The notes: generated by a model from the sequence alone, not told the origin. DNA of 49,169 nucleotides from Clostridia bacterium (GCA_017407705.1 JAFQWA010000024.1:1-49169), one strand, 5' to 3'. Shown: positions 17,461 to 26,978, counted from the first letter of the stretch. Numbers and translations are program-made.

Positions 17461-17496
17461 AAAAACAGCCGAAGAGCAAACTCTTCGGCTGTTTTT
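17461..17496. terminator. Bidirectional rho-independent terminator between the lipoprotein gene and spoVS
   Basis: A perfect 16-bp stem (17461-17476 with 17481-17496) with loop CAAA. The stem ends are A5 and T5, so it gives a U-tract in both directions and serves both convergent genes. Confidence 0.95.
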
Positions 17497-17505
17497 ATTT
17501 TTTGC

Positions 17506-17766
17506 TTATCGGGGTTCGATGATGAGTTTCATTGCAGTTCTGTCTTCACCGTCAATAGTGATGTTAGAGAAGGCAGGAATGATAACAATATCAATTCCCA
17601 TAGGTGCTAAATAACCTCTTGCAATTGCTGTCGCTTTAATAGCCTGATTAGTTGCACCGGCGCCCACCACCTGTATTTCTACCGAGCCGCTATCACGGAT
17701 AACTCCTGCAATAGCACCTGCAACAGAGTTGGGCATAGATTTGGCAGATACTTTCAATACTTCCAT
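17506..17766 (-). CDS. spoVS: Stage V sporulation protein S
   Basis: 86 residues, full length for SpoVS: MEVLKVSAKSMPNSVAGAIAG, GSVEIQVVGAGATNQAIKA, IARGYLAPMGIDIVIIPAFSNI. In Bacillus it is needed for completing coat and cortex development and influences septation; it has an Alba-like fold and may bind nucleic acid. It is well conserved also outside spore formers, so by itself it does not prove sporulation, but together with whiA it supports a Clostridia origin. AAGGAG is placed well before the ATG. It has its own promoter, so it is probably monocistronic, lying after addA on the same strand. Confidence 0.95.
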   Translation of the reverse strand: MEVLKVSAKSMPNSVAGAIAGVIRDSGSVEIQVVGAGATNQAIKATAIARGYLAPMGIDIVIIPAFSNITIDGEDRTAMKLIIEPR

Positions 17767-17826
17767 CGTTTTTACTCCTTTTCATAATATTATAAAAATT
17801 TGCAAAATGATCTCCCTTTATGGCAA

Positions 17827-17855
17827 ATTATAATATAGGATTTTTGTTTTTGCAA
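17827..17855 (-). promoter_or_regulatory. Sigma-A promoter of spoVS
   Basis: TTGCAA (17855-17850) and TATAAT (17832-17827) are 17 bases apart on the minus strand, in the gap after addA. In Bacillus spoVS is controlled by sigma-H; here a sigma-A-type promoter is what the sequence shows. Confidence 0.7.
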
Positions 17856-17887
17856 GTATTATAAACAAAAAAAGTTGAAAAACTCCC

Positions 17888-20800
17888 TTAAAATACCTTT
17901 ACCGACTCCGCTAAGTGTAAAGAGAAAAGTTCTGCACCCAAAACTTTCATTCCCGTGACCTGCTCCATAGCGTTTTTGTAAACCTCCAACTGAGAAGCAT
18001 ACCGCAGTTTCAGCTCCTCACCGCTATCCACACGGTCAGTCTTGTAATCCACAATATAGATGCCGCCATCCAGCTCAAAGGCACAGTCCACTACGCCCTG
18101 CACAACCACTTTTTCACCAGCAAAGCTATCATCCAAGCTGCTGTCAAGCTCCATGGCATCTATCTCTACCATAAACCGTTTCTCACGCATAATATTTGCG
18201 GATTTTTCCATACGTGAATACAGCTCCGACTCAAAAAAGCCTTTCAGTTTTTCAGCATCAAGACATTCTGCCTCGAAGTCTGCAAGAATACCTGCTTTTT
18301 GCAGTCGGTCAATTTCGGCAGTAATATCTTGTTTTGCCGATTTAAAGTCTGCACACTCCATAAACTTGTGCATAGCAGTTCCCTTTTGTGCCGCAGTAAC
18401 TTTTTTGTTCTGCAAAAACAACGGCACTGCGGTACAAGCGTATTTCAGCTCAGAACTTAAGTGGGATATACCCGATGCAGTCTGCTTTGCGGCAATATCG
18501 TTTATCTTTCTGTATGGGTACTGATAAGCAAGACGTTCATTAAGGATATCCAGTATTTTTTCATCTACTTGTGCCGGCTCTGATTTTTCCAAACTATCCT
18601 CTGCCGTCTCCTTAGCACTGCTGATAACAACCTGGAAATCCGTATTATCCTTGGCAGTTTCAAAATCCACACCTGCATAATCTCTCAAAGCATTTGCCTT
18701 ATCTGCCTTTATAACCGCATATATCAGCATATCAAACAAGGATTTTGCTTTTAAAATATTGGCAGCATCCACTTTTTTAGGTCCATCGGCGGCAGACTTC
18801 AACGCCGCTTTCTCTAATACGTCTTTCGCATTATCCATACTACCCACCATAACCAAACGGTCCTCAGCTCTGGTCATGGCAACGTACAAAACTCGCAGCT
18901 CCTCGGATATATCTGCCTGCTGATTGGATATTTTAACTGATTTAAAGGGCATTGTGGGATATTTCAGCTTACGCTTTTTATCTATTACCCTCATACCTAT
19001 TCCCAGTTTTTCGCTTATATTAAGGGAATCTCTGTTTTCTTGTTCATTGAATCTGTGGGTTAAGTCAGCCAGAATACAAATAGAAAATTGCAAACCCTTT
19101 GAGTGATGTATGGTCATAATTTTAACTGCATCATCAGTTTGAGTGGAAACCGACGCCTGAGAAAACACCGAATTATCCTCACCCACACTGTCAATATACC
19201 GCAAGAATCGGGAAAGGCCCTTATCCGACTGAGCCTCGTAGCTTTTGGCATACTCAGCAAGCAGCAGCAGATTAGCCTTAGCCTGCATACCGTCCTCACG
19301 CATCTGACAAACGTAGATGTAACCGCTATCGTCGTAAATACGGCGGATAAGCACATCCATGGGCAGTGACATAGACCACTCACGGTATTTTTGTATGCTG
19401 TCAATAAAGCGTTTCAATTTAGCATCATTTTCACAGTTGCTTACCACACAGGAGTAAAGGTTTGCCTTTTTATTTTCTGCTTTAAGCCTTGCTATTTCGT
19501 CAGCAGAGAATGAATATATTTCACTCATCATAAGCGCCGCTAAAGGCACGTCACGGTGAGGATTGTCAATTACCCTTAGCAATGACAATACCGTCATTAT
19601 TTCGGGAGTTTTCAAAAAGCCTTCCTTTTTGTCTGACCAGAGAGGTATGTTTCTGCGCTTAAACTCGTTGATGAAGTTTTTGATGTTTTTACCTGTACGC
19701 ATCAGGATAGCAAAATCGCCGTATCTTACAGCACGCCTATTCCCCTCCTGACCTATAAGCTCGCCATTCTCAACAGCAGTTTTAATATACTCAGCCACAT
19801 ATCTCGCTTCACAAACGCTTTTATCGTCGTCGGACTCAGTGCAATCAAGCACGTGAAACTGCACACGCTGTTTATCACTTTCGGGGAATTTCGCCTCAGC
19901 GTTTAGTGCATCTGATATATCATACTCCATCTCTCCTGCCTGCTTTGACATAACCTGCGAGAAGATATAGTTTACAAAATCGCAGATGGGCTCAGCGCTT
20001 CTGAAATTCTTGCTCATTACCACCTTGCTGTTGGTTCTGCTTTCATCCTTATAATCGGGCAGACTTTCCCTAAGCTTTAAAAAGTTAGCAGGGTTTGCCT
20101 GACGGAATCGGTAGATGCTTTGTTTGACGTCACCTACCATAAACATTTTTCTGCCGTTATCCGAAATAATGTTGAAAATGGTGTTTTGCAGGTCGTTAGT
20201 GTCCTGATACTCGTCCACCATAACCTCAAAAAATCTCGAAGAAATGTCTTTTGCAATGGATGTAACTACCATTTCGCCCTTTTCCTCTTTTAAAAGCAAA
20301 TTCAAAACGGCATAGTTCACATCAGCAAAATCCATATAGTTTTTGCTCTTTTTCAAAGCATCGCACTGGTGCCAGAAATCCATTACCATATTCATCAGCA
20401 CTTTTACAACCGGACCCAACACTGCAATGTCCTCAGCGGTTTCCTTAGAATCCGAGCACATAGTTTTAGGCACCGTTTCTCTGATATATTTCTTTACATC
20501 CTCACGCTGCTTTTGTAAAAGCTTTTTAAATTCCTCATTGGGATAGCCCTTTGGTGCACTTGCAGTGGCAAAAGCGGCGTTTTGGCAAAGGCTCAGCAGC
20601 TTATCCCACTTTCCCTCGTTTGCCAAGCTGTAAACCTGCTCCAAGGTGTCTAAAGTGGAATAATATGCAGGACCAAAGCCCTCTGCCAGTTCAACATCTG
20701 ATTCTAATAAGGCTATGGTTTGTTTGAAATTGTTTATTACATTGTGAGTGGTGGCACAGATGTATGATAAAACCGTTTTTGTCCATAAATCGGAACCAAA

Positions 20801-21406
20801 ATCAAAGTTTTCATACATACCGTTAACCGACTCAATATACTTTTCAGGAAAGGGCAAGGAACGTAAATAGGAATAGATCTTTTTAATATTCTGCCTTAAG
20901 GTCTCCTCTGCCCTGTCCTCACCGATAAACTCAATAAGCTTAGTAAATTCATCAGTGGGATATTCGAAATAGTGGTTGAACACAGTTTCAAAGCTATCTT
21001 CCTGAATCTGGGCTATAACTCCGTTATCGGCAATTTTAAAGTTAAAGGGAATGTCCAGCTCGTAAAAATACTCTCTTGCAAGATTTATGCAAAAGCTGTC
21101 CATTGTGCAGATGTTAGCCTTAGAAAGTAAATAAAGCTGTTTTCTCAGTCGGTTTGAGGTGGGATTGGCACGTATTTCATCGGCTATTCTTTTAGCAATA
21201 CGGTCCTTCATCTCAGCCGCCGCAGCATTGGTAAAGGTTACTACCAAGAATTTATCTGCATCCACGGGGTTTTCTTTATCAACGATAAACCGTGCTATTC
21301 TTTCAACCAAAACCGCTGTTTTACCCGACCCTGCCGCCGCTGATACCAACGTTTTTTCACGGGCGTCCAGTGCCATTTGTTGTTGCTTAGTGGGGTTAAA
21401 TGCCAT
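17888..21406 (-). CDS. addA: ATP-dependent helicase/nuclease subunit A
   Basis: 1172 residues. AddA is the UvrD-like 3'-5' helicase and nuclease of the AddAB complex, which resects double-strand breaks and hands DNA to RecA. Visible are the Q motif NPTKQQQMAL, Walker A SAAAGSGKTAVLVERI, the motif II VMVDEYQDTND, MVGDVKQSIYRFRQA, MTIHHSKGLQF, LRVLYVAMTRAEDRLVMVG, and at the C-terminus the RecB-type nuclease core with IVDYKTDRVDS. The frame opens with a GTG at 21415, but the ATG at 21406 is eight bases after a strong GGGAGG site lying within the last codons of addB. The addB stop is one base upstream, so the two are translationally coupled. Confidence 0.96.
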   Translation of the reverse strand: MAFNPTKQQQMALDAREKTLVSAAAGSGKTAVLVERIARFIVDKENPVDADKFLVVTFTNAAAAEMKDRIAKRIADEIRANPTSNRLRKQLYLLSKANICTMDSFCINLAREYFYELDIPFNFKIADNGVIAQIQEDSFETVFNHYFEYPTDEFTKLIEFIGEDRAEETLRQNIKKIYSYLRSLPFPEKYIESVNGMYENFDFGSDLWTKTVLSYICATTHNVINNFKQTIALLESDVELAEGFGPAYYSTLDTLEQVYSLANEGKWDKLLSLCQNAAFATASAPKGYPNEEFKKLLQKQREDVKKYIRETVPKTMCSDSKETAEDIAVLGPVVKVLMNMVMDFWHQCDALKKSKNYMDFADVNYAVLNLLLKEEKGEMVVTSIAKDISSRFFEVMVDEYQDTNDLQNTIFNIISDNGRKMFMVGDVKQSIYRFRQANPANFLKLRESLPDYKDESRTNSKVVMSKNFRSAEPICDFVNYIFSQVMSKQAGEMEYDISDALNAEAKFPESDKQRVQFHVLDCTESDDDKSVCEARYVAEYIKTAVENGELIGQEGNRRAVRYGDFAILMRTGKNIKNFINEFKRRNIPLWSDKKEGFLKTPEIMTVLSLLRVIDNPHRDVPLAALMMSEIYSFSADEIARLKAENKKANLYSCVVSNCENDAKLKRFIDSIQKYREWSMSLPMDVLIRRIYDDSGYIYVCQMREDGMQAKANLLLLAEYAKSYEAQSDKGLSRFLRYIDSVGEDNSVFSQASVSTQTDDAVKIMTIHHSKGLQFSICILADLTHRFNEQENRDSLNISEKLGIGMRVIDKKRKLKYPTMPFKSVKISNQQADISEELRVLYVAMTRAEDRLVMVGSMDNAKDVLEKAALKSAADGPKKVDAANILKAKSLFDMLIYAVIKADKANALRDYAGVDFETAKDNTDFQVVISSAKETAEDSLEKSEPAQVDEKILDILNERLAYQYPYRKINDIAAKQTASGISHLSSELKYACTAVPLFLQNKKVTAAQKGTAMHKFMECADFKSAKQDITAEIDRLQKAGILADFEAECLDAEKLKGFFESELYSRMEKSANIMREKRFMVEIDAMELDSSLDDSFAGEKVVVQGVVDCAFELDGGIYIVDYKTDRVDSGEELKLRYASQLEVYKNAMEQVTGMKVLGAELFSLHLAESVKVF

Positions 21407-21407
21407 C

Positions 21408-24400
21408 CTACTCACCTCCCTGCAGCTTTAAGAATATCTGATCCTTTGACAGCTTTTCTATTACATCATTTTTCTCGTTTTCATCACGTTTGCACACCGC
21501 TTTATAATCGCAATATTTACAAGCAGTATAATTGCTGTCAACAGAATCTGTGGGGTTAATGGAAATATCACCGCTATGCAGTGTTTCGCCCATTTGTTTA
21601 AGCAGCGTTTCAATGCGTTTTGTAAGCAATCCAAACTGCTCTAAGGTGTAGATAGGTGCGTTTTTGTTAATTTCACCGTCTTTTTTGTTTATCTTAGCAG
21701 GTATGAAAACTCCTGCACCCGACGGCTCCATACCCAAAACAGAGGTTTTATCCTCCAACAAAAAGCCCCTCATCTTCAAATTAGACATTATTTTAGAGGA
21801 AACGGTCTTATCCTCGGTGAAACGGTCAGCACTTAAATTAACGTCTTTTGCAGGCATATACAAAATACCTGCAGGCAGTATATTATTACCAAACTTTTCA
21901 GTGCCGCCTTTACTGAGTGCTATCATATACACCAGCATCTGCAGGTTTTGTCCACGAATAACATCCGACAAATGCACGTCCTTAGCACCGGTCTTGTAAT
22001 CTAAAACTCGAATGTAATCAGTGCCGCCTTTTTTGAATATATCCACACGGTCTATCTTACCGTTTAAAATAACGTAGGACCCGTCATCCAGCTGTATTTT
22101 CAGGCTCTGCACATCACCCTCACCGCCTATTTCCTGCTCCACGGCGGCAATCTCAAACTCGGTCTGAGAAAGCTCGGCAAATATACGCCTTACCACCTGA
22201 GCAAATACGTTGATAAGACTGTTTATGATAAATTTCTGACGTGTGGTTTTTTCTCTGCTGAAATTCACGATAGTCTCAAAATACTCATCAACTATCTGTG
22301 TCACAAGCTGTTTAAGCTGTGCATCATCAAGGCCTAAAATATACTCACTGTCATATTGCATTACTGTTTTTTCAAGAACATAATGCATTATAGTACCTCT
22401 GTTAGTTACGTCTATCTCAGCCTTTTTCAATGGGTCAAGATGCAGTCCGTATTTGCAGAAATAACTGAAACGGCACTTATAAAACGTATCGGTTTTAGAG
22501 GCTGAGGTTACGATATTTTCACCGTAAAGAGCCTTTGCCACATTGGGTGACAGTTTAAGCTCGGGCAGATTTTCCGCATTTTTAAGGGCAGAATATTCAT
22601 CAGAGCCGTTAGCCTCGAAATAGTGTTTAAGACTGGAATACAACGCACTTTTTGACTTGTACTCCTTAGCCAATAAAGCCGCCGCTGATGACACACATTC
22701 AATCTTACTAAGCTCATCATCACTTATTCTATCGTCAATATGAGTGCAGCTTGGGAAAATCTCACACAAATCGGTTACTATCTGAGAGGGCATCAGTGCA
22801 GCGCCAACAGCATCTGCGGTCTGATAAGTGACGTACAGCTTCTCCGACGGACTGCACAAAGCAGTATAAGCAAGGTAGTTTTCGTCGATAGCCTTGTCCT
22901 CTGAGAAATTAGGCAGTTCAATGCCGTTTTTACGAAGGTCCTCTATCTCTGAGTCAGTAAAAATTCCTGTGTTTTCAAGAGACGCAGGGAAAACTCCCTC
23001 GTTAGCACCAACAACGAAGGTTACTTTAGGTGATGCAGGTCGCATTCTTTCAGCGGAGCCCACAGTCACCTCATCAAGTCCCTGAGGCAACGAGCCTATA
23101 TCGCACAAAGCCGCAGCCGACTTAAACAGCTCGAAATATTTATATTTATCGGTGCCGGTTTGTGACAGTGCCATAACCAACTGATCCAATAAATTTATGA
23201 AAATATCATAGCTTCTGCGTTCCTCATCAGCCAGTAAAACGAAACCTTTTTCGTCCAGCTCCTTAGAAAACTTAAGCAGATTTTTATCCGCCTTTACAGC
23301 TATAACAAACTTGTAAATTGCCTCAGAAATATCCCTTGCAGAGCTGGAGTTTATGCCCTTTGCCAATTTATCAAGCACAGTAACTATCTTCTCACGCAGT
23401 TTATTAAGCCGTTGCAGTTTTTCAGCATCAGCTTCGTCAAAATGCTCCACAAGTCCTTTGGGATTACCGGTCCAGGGGATTCTCCATTCCTCACCCTTCA
23501 CCGCCCAAACACTGCAGTAATTATCTATTTCGGCTATTTCATCATCTGAAACGTCTGTAAGACGAGTTTTCAGCATAGCGATAATATCATCTGTGTTAAA
23601 ATTACGAAGTGCTCCGTTGTAAGCGCAGGTGACCAGCTTGAATATAGCCTTGTTATCCACACTGTTTCTGCCGTCAATAAAAAACGGCATGTCATAACGC
23701 AGAAAGGTTGAGTCTATAACTCCCATATAAGGTGCTGTTTGCCTTGCAATAACGGCAAAATCACGGTAACGGTACCCTTCTGTTCTAACCAGTCTGCGGA
23801 TGGTGGAAGCGATATACTCCACCTCGTCGTAAATAGTCTTGGTTTTGCACAAAGTAATTGCAGTTGTAGGCTCTGAGTAAGGCACACATTCCCCTGAGAA
23901 CAGATTACGCTCCATCCATTTAAGCTCATCATTTTTAGCCCTATGATTGTCGCTCAAATATTCAACGGGTGCAATTTTTACATTATTCTTACGTGCAATA
24001 TTTTTAATGCTCTCAGCGGTAGCACAAACATTTTTAAACACCGACATATCTTGTGCAACCGTATTGTCGCAACCAAGTGTTATGTAAACCTCACCTGCCT
24101 GAGCGATTATCTTATCCAAAACCTTTATCTGCTGCGGTGTAAAGCCCTTAAAAGCGTCGATAAACACTATTTTATTTTTAAAGAATCGATGGTCTGACAG
24201 CATTTCGGAAAGCTTTGTAAGATCGTCCAACGGATCGTAAAAATCCATATTAAGACGCTGCTCATAGTCGGATAAAATAAGTGCGGTTTCGTACAATTTC
24301 AGTTTTAAGGTACCCACCGACTTTTCCGACTGCTTTATCAGCATCTCACTTGTTACAGCCGCTCTTTTTATCTGCTCGAAAAAGCTGAGCAAATACTGAG

Positions 24401-24749
24401 CAAACTCCGGAAACTGCGCTTGTTTTTTATAAAGGGTAAGCTCAGCTGACAGGTTTTTCAGCGTAAGCTCCATTAGTGCGGCTTTGCCCGTTGCATCAAC
24501 GCAACGTTTTGTTCTGCCGCCGTAAGTCTCGAAAAACACATCGCAAAGTCTTGTAAAGCTTAAAACATCGGTTTTATAAGCGTCCTTAGCGCCAAGCAAA
24601 CGTAGCACGTCACGTTCGCTTTCAAAAGACACCTGCTCAGGCACCAGCAATATCATATCCGACACGCCGTTATCTGCCATAGATTTTATTAAATTGTAAA
24701 TTTGGTAAGTTTTACCGTAGCCTGCTCTAGATAAAATCAAATGCAGCAC
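21408..24749 (-). CDS. addB: ATP-dependent helicase/nuclease subunit B
   Basis: 1113 residues. AddB holds the Chi-recognition scaffold and a nuclease domain with an iron-sulphur cluster. The P-loop is at the very start (ILSRAGYGKTYQIYNL). The nuclease core shows DRVDIF and RVLDYKTGAKD. Four cysteines fit the Fe-S cluster: the first in YKCRFSYFCKYGLHLD at about 800, the other three in CKYCDYKAVC near the C-terminus. I chose the GTG at 24749: it is eight bases after AAGG and gives MLHLILSRAG, matching the usual AddB N-terminus. An in-frame GTG at 24758 lies within that ribosome binding site. addA follows immediately. Confidence 0.95.
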   Translation of the reverse strand: MLHLILSRAGYGKTYQIYNLIKSMADNGVSDMILLVPEQVSFESERDVLRLLGAKDAYKTDVLSFTRLCDVFFETYGGRTKRCVDATGKAALMELTLKNLSAELTLYKKQAQFPEFAQYLLSFFEQIKRAAVTSEMLIKQSEKSVGTLKLKLYETALILSDYEQRLNMDFYDPLDDLTKLSEMLSDHRFFKNKIVFIDAFKGFTPQQIKVLDKIIAQAGEVYITLGCDNTVAQDMSVFKNVCATAESIKNIARKNNVKIAPVEYLSDNHRAKNDELKWMERNLFSGECVPYSEPTTAITLCKTKTIYDEVEYIASTIRRLVRTEGYRYRDFAVIARQTAPYMGVIDSTFLRYDMPFFIDGRNSVDNKAIFKLVTCAYNGALRNFNTDDIIAMLKTRLTDVSDDEIAEIDNYCSVWAVKGEEWRIPWTGNPKGLVEHFDEADAEKLQRLNKLREKIVTVLDKLAKGINSSSARDISEAIYKFVIAVKADKNLLKFSKELDEKGFVLLADEERRSYDIFINLLDQLVMALSQTGTDKYKYFELFKSAAALCDIGSLPQGLDEVTVGSAERMRPASPKVTFVVGANEGVFPASLENTGIFTDSEIEDLRKNGIELPNFSEDKAIDENYLAYTALCSPSEKLYVTYQTADAVGAALMPSQIVTDLCEIFPSCTHIDDRISDDELSKIECVSSAAALLAKEYKSKSALYSSLKHYFEANGSDEYSALKNAENLPELKLSPNVAKALYGENIVTSASKTDTFYKCRFSYFCKYGLHLDPLKKAEIDVTNRGTIMHYVLEKTVMQYDSEYILGLDDAQLKQLVTQIVDEYFETIVNFSREKTTRQKFIINSLINVFAQVVRRIFAELSQTEFEIAAVEQEIGGEGDVQSLKIQLDDGSYVILNGKIDRVDIFKKGGTDYIRVLDYKTGAKDVHLSDVIRGQNLQMLVYMIALSKGGTEKFGNNILPAGILYMPAKDVNLSADRFTEDKTVSSKIMSNLKMRGFLLEDKTSVLGMEPSGAGVFIPAKINKKDGEINKNAPIYTLEQFGLLTKRIETLLKQMGETLHSGDISINPTDSVDSNYTACKYCDYKAVCKRDENEKNDVIEKLSKDQIFLKLQGGE

Positions 24750-24779
24750 ACTTTTCACCTTGCTTTTATATTTTTCTTT

Positions 24780-24785
24780 ATTATA
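24780..24785 (-). promoter_or_regulatory. -10 box upstream of addB
   Basis: TATAAT on the minus strand at 24785-24780, about 31 bases before the GTG start. No convincing -35 is found 16-18 bases upstream. Confidence 0.35.
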
Positions 24786-25002
24786 ACCTATTACTTGTCC
24801 TATTTTCGGTACTTTACTATAATTATTTTACCACAAACCACTATAAAGTTCCACTATTTAAAATTTTAAAAAGTGAATAAAAGCATAAAAATAATAAAAG
24901 ATAATATCGAAGTATGTTCTGTTTATGCCGATTTTAATGATCTAAAACTTAAACGGCAACATACTTTAAGAAATTTATTAAAAACTAAAGGAGATTTTTA
25001 TT

Positions 25003-25344
25003 ATGAACAGAAATCAGAACCAGAACAACCAGAACAATCAGAGTCAGAACCGTAACCAGAACAATCAGAACCAGAATCAGAACCGTAATCAGAACAACCA
25101 GAGTCAAAATCGCAACGAGAACAACCAGCAGAAAAACTCAAAGCGTGAGAATTCTGAGGAATCTGACCTATCGGACCTACAAAGCAGTAGTCCTATAAGC
25201 AACGACAGAGATCAGCATAACGGCGGCTACGCAAGGTATGCCGTTACCCGTGGGAATCATTGGGACCCCAAGAAAAATATGATCGTTTCAAACACAGAGT
25301 GTGCTTATGAAGCCAGGGATTACGCCAACGAAAACCAGAAATAA
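25003..25344 (+). CDS. Small Asn/Gln-rich low-complexity protein, function unknown
   Basis: 113 residues, strongly hydrophilic. The first 44 residues are almost only N, Q, R, S and E in imperfect QNQNNQSQNRN-type repeats, encoded by degenerate tandem repeats of CAG/CAA-AAC/AAT codons. A charged Ser/Glu stretch follows, then a more ordinary C-terminal part (GGYARYAVTRGNHWDP, NTECAYEARDYANENQK). There is no signal peptide or membrane segment. The ribosome binding site AAAGGAG, nine bases before the ATG, and a terminator 4 bases after the stop argue that it is real. I do not recognise it. The composition recalls gamma-type small acid-soluble spore proteins and Asn-rich coat proteins, without clear homology. 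It stands alone, convergent with the coaD group. Confidence 0.8.
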   Translation: MNRNQNQNNQNNQSQNRNQNNQNQNQNRNQNNQSQNRNENNQQKNSKRENSEESDLSDLQSSSPISNDRDQHNGGYARYAVTRGNHWDPKKNMIVSNTECAYEARDYANENQK

Positions 25345-25347
25345 CAC

Positions 25348-25376
25348 AAAACCGCTATCATAAAGATAGCGGTTTT
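25348..25376. terminator. Bidirectional terminator between the Asn/Gln-rich gene and the coaD group
   Basis: Perfect 12-bp stem AAAACCGCTATC (25348-25359) with GATAGCGGTTTT (25365-25376), loop ATAAA. It gives T4 followed by more T in both directions and sits between convergent stop codons at 25344 and 25388. Confidence 0.9.
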
Positions 25377-25387
25377 ACTTTTAATTA

Positions 25388-25855
25388 TTACTGCTCATCA
25401 TTAGTAACAACAGGACGCTGCTGTTTTAAAGATGCTCTTGTCTTTCTGATTTCAGCCAAATGCTGTGTCAGACCTTCGTCTGTACGTTTCATAAGGTCGT
25501 CAACAAAATCCTGTGCAGCACGACGCATATCACGGGATTTAGCCTGAGCACCTGCAATGATCTCACTGGCTTTAGCCTGAGCAAGTCTGGTGATCTCTTC
25601 CTGAGCAACCAAAGCTCTTGCACGCTCCTCAGCGGCACGGATAATACCCTCAGCCTCTTTTTTAGCAGTATTGATAATATCTGCCTTATCAGCAACGATA
25701 GCTCTTGCCTGCTTGGTCTCCTGGGGCATATTAAGACGGATATCGTCAATAGCCACACGGATTTTCTCTGCATCTATAACAGATTTACCTCCGGGAAGTC
25801 CCCACGCCTTGTCAAGTATTTCGTCAATCTCTTCAAGTAATTCTTCAATGTTCAT
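25388..25855 (-). CDS. Coiled-coil protein, ATPase subunit B/H-like
   Basis: 155 residues with no membrane segment. The N-terminus MNIEELLEEIDEILDKAWGLPGG and the following VIDAEKIRVAIDDIRLNMP are well defined. A long Ala/Glu/Arg-rich helix from about 45 to 135 (AIVADKADIINTAKKEAEGIIRAAEERARALVAQEE) predicts a coiled coil like those of ATP synthase subunit b or DivIVA. Proteins of this kind often follow coaD in Clostridia and are commonly annotated as ATPase-like, but there is no nucleotide-binding motif and no ATP synthase gene nearby, so I take that label as similarity of coiled-coil composition only. It starts 2 bases after the coaD stop and is surely co-transcribed. Role unknown. Confidence 0.8.
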   Translation of the reverse strand: MNIEELLEEIDEILDKAWGLPGGKSVIDAEKIRVAIDDIRLNMPQETKQARAIVADKADIINTAKKEAEGIIRAAEERARALVAQEEITRLAQAKASEIIAGAQAKSRDMRRAAQDFVDDLMKRTDEGLTQHLAEIRKTRASLKQQRPVVTNDEQ

Positions 25856-25857
25856 AT

Positions 25858-26352
25858 TTATTTACTCACCTTTCCGCAAAGTCTTTTTTTAATATCATCA
25901 TGTATGCAAGCAGGAACGAAATCAGCAATATCACCGTTCATACTTGCAATTGATTTAACAATTGAGGAACTCAAATACATATTCTCTGCCCTGGTAGTGA
26001 AAAACACTGTTTCAGCATCAGGGTTGAGCTTTTTATTTGTAAGCGCCATCTGGAACTCATATTCAAAGTCCGACACCGCTCTAAGTCCCTTAACAATGGC
26101 AGTAGCGCCCTTGCTTTTAACATACTCTGCCAACAAGCCGTCGTAAACGTCAACAACAACATTGTCTATATCAGAAACCGACCGCTTGATCATATCAACA
26201 CGCTCATCCGCTGTAAAGCTGGGACTTTTAGACGTATTGGTCATAACCACAACGATTACCTTATCAAACATAGCACTGGCACGACGGATAATATCAAGAT
26301 GCCCCAAGGTTACGGGATCAAAGCTACCGGGACATACCGCAATTTTACCCAT
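25858..26352 (-). CDS. coaD: Phosphopantetheine adenylyltransferase
   Basis: 164 residues, normal size. It joins 4'-phosphopantetheine and ATP to dephospho-CoA, the fourth step of CoA synthesis, in the cytosol. The nucleotidyltransferase motif GSFDPVTLGHLDII (T/HxGH) is near residue 9-22, FDKVIVVVMTN follows, RGLRAVSDFEYEFQMA is the substrate site, and YLSSSIVKSIA is the second ATP-binding motif. GAGAGG precedes the ATG. The gene lies 15 bases after rsmD, the common rsmD-coaD pair. Confidence 0.97.
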   Translation of the reverse strand: MGKIAVCPGSFDPVTLGHLDIIRRASAMFDKVIVVVMTNTSKSPSFTADERVDMIKRSVSDIDNVVVDVYDGLLAEYVKSKGATAIVKGLRAVSDFEYEFQMALTNKKLNPDAETVFFTTRAENMYLSSSIVKSIASMNGDIADFVPACIHDDIKKRLCGKVSK

Positions 26353-26367
26353 TTAAATCAAATCCTC

Positions 26368-26904
26368 TCAAACTGCCCTGTAAACCGCCACAAAAACCTT
26401 ACCGTACTTATAAGTCTTTTGAACGGCAAATTTACCGTAACAATCGCTTAAGGGCTCGTCACCCGCATGCTCACAAACGATTATGCCGTAATCCGACATA
26501 CGCTCACACAATTTGGGCATTAACGAATGGATGATATCCTTGTGATAAGGGGGATCAATAAAGGCTATATCAAAAACCTCATTTGTGGATGTTATATAAG
26601 AAACGGCATCAGAATTTATCACTTTTGCCTGATCCTCAAAGCCACAAGCCTTGATATTTTGCTTTACAGCCGAAATCGAACTTGCATTATTATCCACAAA
26701 AACAGCAGTTTCAGCCCCACGGCTTAACGCCTCTATTCCCAACTGACCTGAACCTGCAAACAGATCAAGCACCCGTCTGCCATCAATATCAAACTGGATA
26801 GCACTGAAAACGCCTTCCTTAACCTTATCCACGGTAGGCCTTACATCCATACCCTCAGGCGTAACTAAACGTCTGCCTCTTGCAGACCCTGTTATAACTC
26901 TCAT
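26368..26904 (-). CDS. rsmD: 16S rRNA (guanine(966)-N(2))-methyltransferase
   Basis: 178 residues. A SAM-dependent methyltransferase for G966 in helix 31 of 16S rRNA. Motifs: MRVITGSARGRRLVTPEG, RPTVDKVKEGVFSAIQ, motif I VLDLFAGSGQLGIEALSRGA, and the catalytic motif FIDPPYHKD, the DPPY form of NPPY. GGAG precedes the ATG. It heads the three-gene unit rsmD-coaD-coiled-coil protein and has its own promoter in the gap after uvrC. Confidence 0.95.
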   Translation of the reverse strand: MRVITGSARGRRLVTPEGMDVRPTVDKVKEGVFSAIQFDIDGRRVLDLFAGSGQLGIEALSRGAETAVFVDNNASSISAVKQNIKACGFEDQAKVINSDAVSYITSTNEVFDIAFIDPPYHKDIIHSLMPKLCERMSDYGIIVCEHAGDEPLSDCYGKFAVQKTYKYGKVFVAVYRAV

Positions 26905-26948
26905 AATTTTCTCCGTTACTTAAAGGCAATACAAATATTACCTATATT

Positions 26949-26978
26949 ATTATCGCATCTTATACCCTGTTTTGTCAA
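26949..26978 (-). promoter_or_regulatory. Sigma-A promoter of the rsmD-coaD unit
   Basis: TTGACA (26978-26973) and GATAAT (26954-26949) are 18 bases apart, with TGC directly before the -10, an extended -10 form. It lies between the uvrC stop and the rsmD start. Confidence 0.7.

Noticed and set aside
24873..25055. 60-codon ORF before the Asn/Gln-rich gene
   Set aside because: It begins with GTG without a ribosome binding site and overlaps the start of the well-supported gene at 25003 in another frame; its EQPEQSESEP tail is the repeat read out of frame.
25003..25140. CRISPR-like or minisatellite array
   Set aside because: The repeats are short, imperfect and without spacers; they keep one reading frame and encode the Asn/Gln-rich head.
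25388..25855. ATP synthase subunit
   Set aside because: No membrane anchor, no other ATP synthase genes, and the resemblance is limited to the Ala/Glu/Arg coiled coil.
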